Of a DNA stretch of 64,000 bases, positions 34,774-43,054 are shown piece by piece; position 1 is the first letter of the stretch; every line of letters begins with the position of its first letter. The notes below the pieces were generated by a model, which did no database searches, was not told the origin of the DNA, and worked only from the letters and a program-made list of their open reading frames with translations. The position numbers and the translations under genes were made by a program. This DNA comes from Poseidonibacter antarcticus (GTDB lineage: Bacteria > Campylobacterota > Campylobacteria > Campylobacterales > Arcobacteraceae). The stretch lies in the NCBI RefSeq assembly GCF_003667345.1, contig NZ_RCWF01000002.1, positions 186,001 to 250,000 on the forward strand, given 5' to 3'.

Positions 34774-35441
34774 TAGAATTTGATCTTATAAAATATAAGC
34801 AAATGGTTAAAACTCATCATGAAAATGATGAACCAAGTGCTTGGTGTGATTCTATTTATACCAATGCACAAGGTGATTATAAAGCTGTATTTTGGGCTGA
34901 TTTAGAACCAAGTCCATATTTAGTTCAATGGCTAGAAAACAATAAAAAAGATTTGAAAAAGAAAAAAGCTATTGTAATTGGTTGTGGTGTTGGTGATGAT
35001 GCACAAGCTATAAGTGATTATGGTTATGATGTAATTGCTTTTGATATTTCACCTGAAGCTATAAACTTATGTAAAAAAAGATACCCGAATACTAAAGTTA
35101 CTTATCTAGTAGCAGACTTATTTGACTATGATAAAAAATGGCTTGAAAATTTTGATTTAGTTTATGAGTGTAATACAATACAAATATTACCAGAGAAATA
35201 TAGAATAAAAGCTAGAAAAGCTATATCAAATTTAGTAAGTAAAAATGCTTATGCATTAGTATCTTGTAGATGTAGAGAAAAAAATGAAAAAGAAGATGAG
35301 ATTCCTTTACCTTTGGATTATGAAGAAATCAATAAATTTGTCACAGAAGATAAGTTAAAAGAAATTAGTTTTAAAGCTTATAATGATTCACAAATACCTT
35401 CTGTACCACATTTTTTTGCAGTATATAAAAAAGAGAATTAA
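34770..35441 (+). CDS. Class I SAM-dependent methyltransferase
   Basis: 223 residues. SAM loop AIVIGCGVGDDAQAIS near 69-84, acidic strand VIAFDISPEAI near 90-100, and ADLFDYD near 117. The layout resembles thiopurine/thiol methyltransferase-like enzymes (TPMT fold), but the substrate cannot be read. Overlaps DUF302 and the next gene (TAATG), so it is part of a tightly coupled run. Confidence 0.85.
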   Translation: MIEFDLIKYKQMVKTHHENDEPSAWCDSIYTNAQGDYKAVFWADLEPSPYLVQWLENNKKDLKKKKAIVIGCGVGDDAQAISDYGYDVIAFDISPEAINLCKKRYPNTKVTYLVADLFDYDKKWLENFDLVYECNTIQILPEKYRIKARKAISNLVSKNAYALVSCRCREKNEKEDEIPLPLDYEEINKFVTEDKLKEISFKAYNDSQIPSVPHFFAVYKKEN

Positions 35442-35836
35442 TGAAAAAAGAAACAAATCCTAAACTTGAAAGAGTTTTAGAAAAACCTATAAAAGTTTTT
35501 GGTAAGCAATTAAAAGTTTTAAGAGTAATACTAGCAGCTAGTGTTGGTGTTTTATATACAGGTACATTATATAATGAAACATCATCATTGACTCCGCTTA
35601 TATTTTGTATCTTATTTTTGATTATTTTAATAATATCTAGTTTACTTATGCTAAAAAAGATTCTTTATTTTGGTAAATACAATTTGGAGTGTTCAAGTGC
35701 TGGAGATGTTTATCTTACTCAACTTCAAGGTATTTGCCCAAAATGTAAAGGTTCATTAAAAATCATTAAAAAAAATAATACAAAAAAAATCTTATGTGAT
35801 AAAAACTCTTCTCACATTTGGAATTTAAAGGAATAA
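35441..35836 (+). CDS. Two-span membrane protein with a C-terminal zinc ribbon
   Basis: 131 residues. Hydrophobic segments about 27-45 and 50-72, then a cytoplasmic tail with C-x2-C near 105-108 (CPKCKG) and a further cysteine near 122 (LCDK) with histidine near 127. The last ligands make a partial zinc ribbon. Start overlaps the methyltransferase stop. No family recognised. Confidence 0.65.
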   Translation: MKKETNPKLERVLEKPIKVFGKQLKVLRVILAASVGVLYTGTLYNETSSLTPLIFCILFLIILIISSLLMLKKILYFGKYNLECSSAGDVYLTQLQGICPKCKGSLKIIKKNNTKKILCDKNSSHIWNLKE

Positions 35837-35840
35837 GACA

Positions 35841-36275
35841 TTGGAAACAACACAATTAATCATACATTCAAGCTTACGTTGGGTAGTACTTATAACCCTA
35901 ATTACACATTTAGTTCTAATATATAAAGGATATTTTCAAAATAAACCATTTTCAAAATTCAATACTATATTCGGTCATATAACTGTTGGTTTTGTGCATT
36001 TACAATTTGTAATTGGGCTTTATGTTTATTTTACAAGCGAAAAGATAAATACTTTTCTTGATGATGTAAAAGGTTCTATGGCAATTAGCGAGTTAAGATT
36101 TTTTGCGGTTGAACATAGCCTTATTATGTTAGTAGCAGTTATTCTCATTACAATTGGTTCTTTTAAAGCAAAAAGAATTGAAAATGAAAGAAAAAAATAT
36201 AAAACTCAAATGGTTTATTTTACAATTGGTTTAGTTTTAATTCTTGCAGCAATTCCTTGGAATTTAGCTAATTAA
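35841..36275 (+). CDS. Four-span membrane protein (cytochrome-b-like fold, unassigned), TTG start
   Basis: 144 residues with four spans. TTG start at 35841 with AAAGGA ten bases upstream. HSSLRW near 9-14, FGHITVGFVHLQFVIGL near 44-60, VEHSLIML near 91-98 place histidines in three helices; similar proteins in Bacteroidota are sometimes labelled cytochrome b. Haem binding is not shown. Closely spaced within the 33.9-38 kb run. Confidence 0.65.
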   Translation: METTQLIIHSSLRWVVLITLITHLVLIYKGYFQNKPFSKFNTIFGHITVGFVHLQFVIGLYVYFTSEKINTFLDDVKGSMAISELRFFAVEHSLIMLVAVILITIGSFKAKRIENERKKYKTQMVYFTIGLVLILAAIPWNLAN

Positions 36276-36279
36276 TAAA

Positions 36280-37233
36280 ATGTTTAAATTAATTTTATTA
36301 GGAATACTATCAGGTGGTTTTTTCAGTACGACTTTTGTATTAAATGAACTTATGAGCGTTGAAGGTGGGCATTGGCTCTATTCTGCAACGCTTAGATATT
36401 TTTTTATGATTGTATTTTTAGTAATAATTTTAATTTTTCAAGGTGGTTTTAAAAGACTAGTTGAAATATATAAACTATTTATTGATAATTATATATTTTG
36501 GATGATAAGTGGAACTATTGGTTTTGGTTTCTTTTATGCATTGATTTGTTTTGCTGCTGATTTCTCACCTTCTTGGGTTATTGCTGCTTCATGGCAGTTT
36601 ACAGTTGTTGCAACACTTTTTGTTTTACTTCTTTTTGGAAAAAGTTTTCCTAAAAAGATATGGGCTTTTTCTTTTATAATTTTTGTAGGAGTTTGCTTAG
36701 TAAACCTATCTCATATTGATAAATTTGATCTTTCAAGTTTAATCTATGGTGGTATTCCTGTTTTAATTGCTTCATTTTGTTATCCATTTGGAAACCAATT
36801 AGTATGGGAAAGTCAAAATAATGCACATAAATTTGTGCCACATATAAAATCAGATTTATTAAAAAATGCTTTTAACAAGGTTATGCTTTTAACACTTGGG
36901 TCTATTCCTTTTTGGATTATTCTTCTTTTGATTATCCAACCAGAAGCACCAAGTCAATCACAGGTTTTAAATTCAGCACTTGTAGCACTATTTTCAGGTG
37001 TATTAGCTACAACTATTTTCCTTTATGCAAGAGGATTAGCAAAGCATACAAATGAATTAGCAGCAATTGATGCAACACAAGCTAGTGAAGTTATATTTAC
37101 TATTATTGGTGGATTTATTCTTTTTGGAACTATTTCTATAAATGAAATTTCTTTATTTGGTTTAGTTTTAATCATATTAGGATTATTTTTATTTATAAGA
37201 TATCAAAATAAAACGGAGGAAAAATGCAAATAA
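36280..37233 (+). CDS. EmrE-like multidrug efflux transporter (DMT superfamily)
   Basis: 317 residues, ten hydrophobic segments in two five-span halves. The start LGILSGGFFSTTFVLNELMSVEGGHWLYSA and DATQASEVIFTIIGG near 267-281 fit the family of multidrug-resistance efflux transporters within DMT. Substrate unknown. Its 3' end overlaps the RNase HI gene by 10 bases. Confidence 0.82.
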   Translation: MFKLILLGILSGGFFSTTFVLNELMSVEGGHWLYSATLRYFFMIVFLVIILIFQGGFKRLVEIYKLFIDNYIFWMISGTIGFGFFYALICFAADFSPSWVIAASWQFTVVATLFVLLLFGKSFPKKIWAFSFIIFVGVCLVNLSHIDKFDLSSLIYGGIPVLIASFCYPFGNQLVWESQNNAHKFVPHIKSDLLKNAFNKVMLLTLGSIPFWIILLLIIQPEAPSQSQVLNSALVALFSGVLATTIFLYARGLAKHTNELAAIDATQASEVIFTIIGGFILFGTISINEISLFGLVLIILGLFLFIRYQNKTEEKCK

Positions 37234-38048
37234 CAAAAGAGTTTATAGAGCTTATTTCATCTAATGACACACTAAATAAAGCTCAATGTCAAATATTAGA
37301 GTTAAACTTTCCAATTGAAGATAATTGGAAAGAGTTAATATATGAAAAAGATATTCTAAAAAATGATGCAAATAGACTTATGCTTTTAAAAGGTAAATTA
37401 GCACTTAAAGCACAAGAACAGATTTTGAAGAACTATAATATGGTTTTAGAATTTAACAATATAAAACCTAAATCAAACGCAAAAGTAGAAATTCAAGAAA
37501 GTAAAAATATACAAGAAACACAAATAAACGATGATGAAGAACATATAAGAATTTATTGTGATGGAGCGTGTTCTGGAAATCCAGGACTTGCAGGAAGTGG
37601 TTTGGCTATTTATTCAAACGAAAAAAATCCTGTTTTATTACATGGTGATTTTGTAGAAAATGGTACAAATAATATTGCAGAATTAAATGCTCTTTATCAG
37701 GCTTTAACAATTGCAAAACAAGCAAGTTCTAAAAATATTATTACTATATATTCAGATTCAAAATACAGTATAGATTGTATTACAAAATGGGCTTATGGAT
37801 GGAAAAATAAAGGCTGGAGTAAAAAAGGTGGAGAGATTAAAAATCTTGAACTTATCAAAAAAACTCATGAACTTTATGAAAGAATAAAAGACTTAATAGA
37901 AATAAAACACGTAAAAGGTCACGCAGGAATCGAAGGTAATGAATTAGCCGATAGAATGGCAGTTACAGCTATAAAAGAAAAAACTCAAAACTATTCGATG
38001 TATTCGTATGATAAAATAAACGAGGTTTTAAGTTTAACTTCTTATTAG
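37224..38048 (+). CDS. rnhA: Ribonuclease HI with an N-terminal extension
   Basis: 274 residues, while RNase HI is about 155. Catalytic residues are in place: Asp113 (YCDGACSGNPG), Glu153 (AELNAL), Asp178 (YSDSKYS), His233 and Asp243 (ELADRMA). It cuts RNA in RNA-DNA hybrids. The first ~105 residues are helical and charged and do not look like the usual hybrid-binding domain. A GGAGG ribosome site lies inside the end of the preceding gene. Its 3' end overlaps the convergent GH17 gene by four bases. Confidence 0.9.
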   Translation: MQITKEFIELISSNDTLNKAQCQILELNFPIEDNWKELIYEKDILKNDANRLMLLKGKLALKAQEQILKNYNMVLEFNNIKPKSNAKVEIQESKNIQETQINDDEEHIRIYCDGACSGNPGLAGSGLAIYSNEKNPVLLHGDFVENGTNNIAELNALYQALTIAKQASSKNIITIYSDSKYSIDCITKWAYGWKNKGWSKKGGEIKNLELIKKTHELYERIKDLIEIKHVKGHAGIEGNELADRMAVTAIKEKTQNYSMYSYDKINEVLSLTSY

Positions 38049-39898
38049 ATTTTAGATTGTTCTAATTGTTCAAAATTTCCTAAAAGATATATTGATACAA
38101 CAAAAACAATAGAACCTATAAAAATATTATATAAAATAATAGCTACAAGACTAAAGAATAAAGATAGAATAACTATCATTTTATTCTTAGTTAAAAATCC
38201 AATAATAACAGTAGCCAAAGCAATTAATCCAAACACTTTATAATGTATAAATAATCCAATATAATCTTTTATTACAAACTCATTTGATAATTGATTATTT
38301 GTTAAAATTCCAAGTTTAATAGCAAATGCAATTCCTATAAATACTAAAACATATAAAATCAAATTTCTTATATCTTTAAAAGAAGTATTTTGACTACCCT
38401 TATATAAAATATATGCAAAATATAAAGAAATTAGAATCCAAATATTAGAAAATATATTATAAGCTGTTTCATTTAACAGTATTAAAATAGATGTAATTAC
38501 AAGAATAATTGATAATATTTTTCCAGATTTACCAAAATCTATTTCTTTATATTTATTTTTAAAAAGCCATAAAAAAGAAATAGCTGAAATTATGAAAGCA
38601 TATATTTCAAAGTTTTGATACCTTCCTTCAAAAGCTAAAATAATATTAGAAACAATTACAAAAAAAGCACTTAGATAAAATAAATAAAGAGGAATACTTT
38701 TTATTTTATTAGCTATATTTCCTAGTAAATAATAATAAATAAACAAATGAGAAAACAATGCAACAAAAGCCCAAACGAACTCTAAATTTGTTCTTACAGT
38801 AATAAAATATTGCTCAACTTGTAAAATATAAAGAATTGAAAATAAAGTATTTATAGCAGTAAAAGCTAATAATCTATTATTTGAAATCTTTGCTTTTCTA
38901 AGTAGTAAGAAAGAAAAACTAAAAACTAAAAAAATCGAAGCAAAAGCTAAATATTTATAATTAGGAAAGTTTGACACTTCACCTTTAAAAACATTTTTAT
39001 CCATTCTATCTTTATCAAATAATCCCCAATATCCACCAACAGCACCTTCACTTAATCTTTTCCAAGGTTGATCAAATGCTTCAATAATATTGTAATCCCA
39101 ATTATATTTTTGTGCAACTTTTACAAACTCTCTTACAAATAAAGCTTGGTTTATTTTACTAGGAAGTACATCTTCTCGCATTCTTCCCTCAGATGGCCAT
39201 CCTGTTTCACCAATTAGAATATTTTTATTTCCTAAAGTTTCTTCAACTTCAAGTCTTACTTTTACTAAATGATCAATTGCTTCATCTATATTCATAGGAT
39301 TATCTTCCCAATAAGGAAGAATATGTATCGTTACAAAATCTGTAACTTCTTCTATTTGTGGATTTTTCAACCAAAACTCCCAAACATCAGCATATGTAAC
39401 TTTAGTATTGGGAAGTGCGTCTTTAGTTTCCTTTATATATTTATAAAGTTGTTCTGCTGAAACATCTCTTCTTAATAAAACTTCATTTCCTATAATAACT
39501 GCTTTTACTATATCTTTGTTTTCTTTTGCAAGTTTTATTAAAGTATCAAGCTCTTTTTTAGTCGATATTTTATCAGAACTAACCCACGCTCCCATAAGCA
39601 TTTTCAAATTATTTTCTCTTGCAATTTGTGGAATAATTTCTAATCCCACAGTTGAATATGTTCTAATACAATTTGTATATTTAGATAATAGTTTTAAATC
39701 TTTTTGTACAAGTTTTTTTGATATTTTATAGTTTTTATCAAATGGAGATTCATCTTTTGAATAAGGTGCATAAGAAACACATTGAAGTTTTGAAAAAGAA
39801 TTTGAATCATCTTTTAGTACATTTATAGCACCTAAATAAAAGAAAAATAGCATTACAAGAATAATACTAAAAAGAGTAAATATGGTCTTTTTTAACAT
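38045..39898 (-). CDS. Membrane-bound GH17-type glycoside hydrolase
   Basis: 617 residues when started at the ATG 39896-39898 (AGGA upstream); the frame extends 12 residues further without a site. One N-terminal membrane segment, then a GH17 barrel (about 35-310) with GNEVLLR (acid/base) and IGETGWPSEG (nucleophile), then about ten membrane spans (about 320-610). GH17 enzymes act on beta-1,3-glucans; fused to a membrane domain, an envelope or exopolysaccharide glucan role is likely but inferred. No other glycan genes adjoin it. Confidence 0.82.
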   Translation of the reverse strand: MLKKTIFTLFSIILVMLFFFYLGAINVLKDDSNSFSKLQCVSYAPYSKDESPFDKNYKISKKLVQKDLKLLSKYTNCIRTYSTVGLEIIPQIARENNLKMLMGAWVSSDKISTKKELDTLIKLAKENKDIVKAVIIGNEVLLRRDVSAEQLYKYIKETKDALPNTKVTYADVWEFWLKNPQIEEVTDFVTIHILPYWEDNPMNIDEAIDHLVKVRLEVEETLGNKNILIGETGWPSEGRMREDVLPSKINQALFVREFVKVAQKYNWDYNIIEAFDQPWKRLSEGAVGGYWGLFDKDRMDKNVFKGEVSNFPNYKYLAFASIFLVFSFSFLLLRKAKISNNRLLAFTAINTLFSILYILQVEQYFITVRTNLEFVWAFVALFSHLFIYYYLLGNIANKIKSIPLYLFYLSAFFVIVSNIILAFEGRYQNFEIYAFIISAISFLWLFKNKYKEIDFGKSGKILSIILVITSILILLNETAYNIFSNIWILISLYFAYILYKGSQNTSFKDIRNLILYVLVFIGIAFAIKLGILTNNQLSNEFVIKDYIGLFIHYKVFGLIALATVIIGFLTKNKMIVILSLFFSLVAIILYNIFIGSIVFVVSIYLLGNFEQLEQSKI

Positions 39899-40285
39899 TT
39901 GTATCCTAAATTTAAAAATATATTTAAGATACAAGCCTAATAAATAAGCTTATATCTTAAAAAGTTATCGCTATTTTACCTATATTTTTACCATATTCAG
40001 TAATTTTATGAGCTTCTTTTAAATTTTTAACACTAAAACCTTTTATAGTTTTTGTAAGTGTAGTTTTTATTTTTCCTTCATCAATTAAAGATGCAATTTG
40101 TGTTGAAATAGAGTCAATTCCCCTGCTCCACCAATAATTAAAATAGTTTTATTTTATTCCCTTTTTTGATATATTTTTCTTATTATACTCAATATAAAAA
40201 AATATTCTTTAATTTTTAAAGATTAATATAGCAGTGTTAAGATATTATTTCATCAATTATTATTAAAAGAAGATAGGAAGTATTT
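39899..40285. other. Gap holding an alcohol dehydrogenase remnant
   Basis: 387 bases. The only gene-like content is the minus-strand alcohol dehydrogenase remnant at 39957-40155. The rest (40156-40285) is AT-rich leader of the aldolase gene with GGAAG before its ATG. Confidence 0.7.
39957..40155 (-). pseudogene. Remnant of a zinc-type alcohol dehydrogenase/quinone reductase
   Basis: One minus-strand frame reads KTILIIGGAG, the nucleotide-binding loop of a medium-chain dehydrogenase; the next frame, joined at the following bases, reads DSISTQIASLIDEGKIKTTL and ends LKEAHKITEYGKNIGKIAITF, the family C-terminus. The intervening Rossmann fold and the whole N-terminal domain are missing, so an internal deletion joined the two pieces out of frame. 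Confidence 0.75.
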
Positions 40286-41254
40286 ATGATTGAAAGAAAA
40301 GGTTCAATACTTACAGTAAGAGAAGACGTAAAAGTATTTGATTGTACAATAAGAGATGGTGGATTAGTAAACAATTTTCATTTTACAGATGAGTTTGTAA
40401 AAGCACAATATGAAACATGTGTTGCAGCTGGAATCGACTATATGGAAATTGGTAAAAATAACTCACCTTCAATTATGAGTGAAAAAGAATATGGACCTTG
40501 GAATTTCTGTAAAGAAGAAGATATTAGAAGAATCGTAGGAAACAACGATACTAATATGAAAATTGCAGTTATGTCTGATATTGGAAGAACTGTAAATGAA
40601 GAATTACTTCCAAAAAGTGAAAGTGTTGTTGATATGATTAGAATTGCAACATATATTCACCAAATCCCTGCAGCTATTGAACTTGTAGAAGAAGCTCATG
40701 CAAAAGGTTATGAAACTACTATAAATATTATGGCTATTTCAAAATCATTTGATGATGAATTGTCAGAAGTTTTAGAAGTTGTTGCAAAATCAAGTGTTGA
40801 TGTTATTTATATAGCTGATTCTTTTGGTTCATTTTATCCTGAACAAATCAATAAATTAACTGAAAAATATTTAAAAGTTGCCCAAGCACATGGAAAACAA
40901 GTTGGAATTCACGCACATAACAATATGCAACTTGCGTATGCAAATACTATTGAAGCTTTAACTTATGGTACAAGTTTTCTTGATGTTACAATTTCAGGAT
41001 TAGGACGAGGTGCAGGAAACTGTCCTATGGAACTTTTAATTGGTTTCTTAAAAAATCCAAAATATAAATTAATGCCAGTTTTAAAATTCATTGAAGAGTT
41101 TATAATTCCATTAGAAAAAGAACTTGATTGGGGTTACTCAATTCCATATATGTTAACAGGACAATTAAACGAACATCCAAGAGCTGCTATGAAAGCTAGA
41201 GATGAAAAAGATACTAAATATAGAGAGTTTTATAGAAACCTACTAGCTGAATAA
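40286..41254 (+). CDS. HMGL-like (DRE-TIM metallolyase) aldolase
   Basis: 322 residues. DCTIRDGG at 19-26 holds the catalytic Arg23-Asp24 and first metal ligand; HAHNNMQLAYANT near 212-224 gives the metal-binding histidines; GLGRGAGNCPMELL near 236-249 is the family end. DRE-TIM enzymes make or cut C-C bonds next to a keto acid. The 4-hydroxy-2-oxovalerate aldolase branch is closest in feel, but partner genes are absent, so the substrate is open. Confidence 0.82.
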   Translation: MIERKGSILTVREDVKVFDCTIRDGGLVNNFHFTDEFVKAQYETCVAAGIDYMEIGKNNSPSIMSEKEYGPWNFCKEEDIRRIVGNNDTNMKIAVMSDIGRTVNEELLPKSESVVDMIRIATYIHQIPAAIELVEEAHAKGYETTINIMAISKSFDDELSEVLEVVAKSSVDVIYIADSFGSFYPEQINKLTEKYLKVAQAHGKQVGIHAHNNMQLAYANTIEALTYGTSFLDVTISGLGRGAGNCPMELLIGFLKNPKYKLMPVLKFIEEFIIPLEKELDWGYSIPYMLTGQLNEHPRAAMKARDEKDTKYREFYRNLLAE

Positions 41255-41575
41255 GTATTAATAAACCTTTTAGACATTTTGTATATTTTCTATATTTTTT
41301 AGAAAATATACAAATATAACAATATCTTCTACTTTTTTAATCTCCAAATAATTATATATCTATTCTTAATTTATTTTTCATACTTCTTGGTATATAATCA
41401 TGTAAATTACATAAGAAAATTTTATAATTTATTATAAAATAAATTACACTACAAGTACTATTTTATGAACTTTATTTAACTTTATTTTATTAAAATAATT
41501 TACTAAAGTTAAGTAAATAATTGTAGATTAGTATATTAGTCTAACTTATAAATATAAAATAAAAGGATATTTAAA
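41255..41575. other. AT-rich gap with inverted repeats
   Basis: 321 bases without a gene. It has a 14-bp hairpin after the aldolase (41278-41314) and a 9-base inverted repeat, TTAACTTTA at 41476-41484 against 41504-41512, in the leader of the aldehyde dehydrogenase, where a regulator could bind. Nothing else was seen. Confidence 0.6.
41278..41314 (+). terminator. AT-rich hairpin after the aldolase gene
   Basis: Perfect 14-bp stem (41278-41291 with 41301-41314) and a 9-base loop, 23 bases after the aldolase stop. No clear T-run follows, so termination is probable but not certain. Confidence 0.5.
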
Positions 41576-43021
41576 ATGAAAGAGTATAAATTATATATTA
41601 ATGGACAGAATAAACCCTCATCTAGTGGTAATATTATCGATGATTTTAATCCAGCAAGTGGAGAGTTATTTGCAAAAGTACACATGGCTGGTAAACAAGA
41701 TATAGAAGATGCTATACAAAGTGCATACCTAGCTCAAAAAAAATGGGCAAAGACTGCACCACGAGAAAAAGAAGCAATACTTTTAAAAGCTGCTGATATA
41801 TTTGAAGCAAGATCAGATGAAATTAAAAAAATTCTAATGAACGAAAGTGGTTCAGTTATTGCTAAATGTATGTTTGAAATTAATACAGTTGCCGATATCT
41901 TAAGAACAGCAGCAGGTGAAGCTAGAAGAGTTTCAGGAGAAACATTTACTTCTAATGATCCTGATACTTTTTCATATAGTATTAGAAGACCATTAGGTGT
42001 TATTGCAGGTATTTCTCCATTTAATGCACCTATGATTTTAAGTTCGAAAAAATTTGCTTTTGCCTTAGCTGCTGGGAATTCATTTGTATTAAAACCATCA
42101 AGTCAAACTCCAGTGTGTGGACTAATATTTGGAGAAATTTTTACTGAAGCAGGATTACCAAATGGTGTTTTAAATATTATTCCCTGCTCAAGAAAAGATT
42201 TAGGAGATTCATTCCAAGCTGACCCTAGAATTGCGATGATTACATTAACAGGTTCAACAGAAGTTGGTAAAAAAGTTGCTTCAGCAGCTGCAGCAAATCT
42301 TAAAAAATGTACAGTTGAACTTGGAGGGAAATCTCCCACAATAGTATTAGGTGATGCTGATGTTGATTATGCTGTTGATTCAGCAGCTTTTAGTATTTTT
42401 TTACATCAAGGTCAAATTTGTATGGCAGGTTCAAGAATATTAGTAGAAGAAAATATTTATAATGAATTTTGTGAAAAATTTGTAAATAAAGTCAAAAATC
42501 TTAAAGTTGGAAGACCTGATGATATAACTACCATTATTGGACCACTTATAAAAGAAGCGCAATGTGAATTTATTAATACTTTAGTTGATGATGCAGTAAA
42601 TAAAGGTGCAAATCTTTTAGCAGGAAGACAAAGTACTGGTACATATTATCAACCAACAGTTGTAACAAATGTAAATGAATCTATGAATATTTTTCATGAA
42701 GAGGCATTTGGTCCAGTTGCTGTTATTATAAAAGTTAAAGGACTAGATGAAATTATAAGAATTGCAAATAATTCAAATTATGGATTAAGTTCAGCAATAA
42801 TTACAAACAATTTAAGTGCTACTCAAAGACTTATTGAAGAACTTGAAACAGGTATGGTACATGTAAATGGAACAACTATTCAAGATGAGGCACATATCCC
42901 ATTTGGGGGAGTAAAAGAAAGTGGTATTGGTAGAGAAGGTGGGCATTTTTCTATTGAAGAAATGACTGAGTTAAAATGGGTAACTATTGAAGGTGTAAAA
43001 AATCGTCAATATCCTTTTTAA
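41576..43021 (+). CDS. NAD(P)-dependent aldehyde dehydrogenase family protein
   Basis: 481 residues, usual length. ISPFNAP near 145-151 holds the oxyanion Asn; Glu248 (ELGGKSP) is the general base and Cys282 (GQICMAG) the nucleophile. FHEEAFGPV and ESGIGREGG complete the family pattern. The GQICMAGSR version and Phe-Asn-Ala-Pro recall benzaldehyde/vanillin-type dehydrogenases, but specificity is not readable. AAAGGA precedes the ATG; a terminator follows the stop. Confidence 0.9.
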   Translation: MKEYKLYINGQNKPSSSGNIIDDFNPASGELFAKVHMAGKQDIEDAIQSAYLAQKKWAKTAPREKEAILLKAADIFEARSDEIKKILMNESGSVIAKCMFEINTVADILRTAAGEARRVSGETFTSNDPDTFSYSIRRPLGVIAGISPFNAPMILSSKKFAFALAAGNSFVLKPSSQTPVCGLIFGEIFTEAGLPNGVLNIIPCSRKDLGDSFQADPRIAMITLTGSTEVGKKVASAAAANLKKCTVELGGKSPTIVLGDADVDYAVDSAAFSIFLHQGQICMAGSRILVEENIYNEFCEKFVNKVKNLKVGRPDDITTIIGPLIKEAQCEFINTLVDDAVNKGANLLAGRQSTGTYYQPTVVTNVNESMNIFHEEAFGPVAVIIKVKGLDEIIRIANNSNYGLSSAIITNNLSATQRLIEELETGMVHVNGTTIQDEAHIPFGGVKESGIGREGGHFSIEEMTELKWVTIEGVKNRQYPF

Positions 43022-43051
43022 GTAAAGCTTCAAAAGAAGCTTTACTTTTTT
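43021..43051 (+). terminator. Intrinsic terminator after the aldehyde dehydrogenase
   Basis: Perfect 11-bp stem with a 4-base AAAA loop (43021-43031 and 43036-43046) followed by T5. It starts at the last base of the stop codon and faces the convergent adhesin gene. Confidence 0.85.
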
Positions 43052-43054
43052 AGC

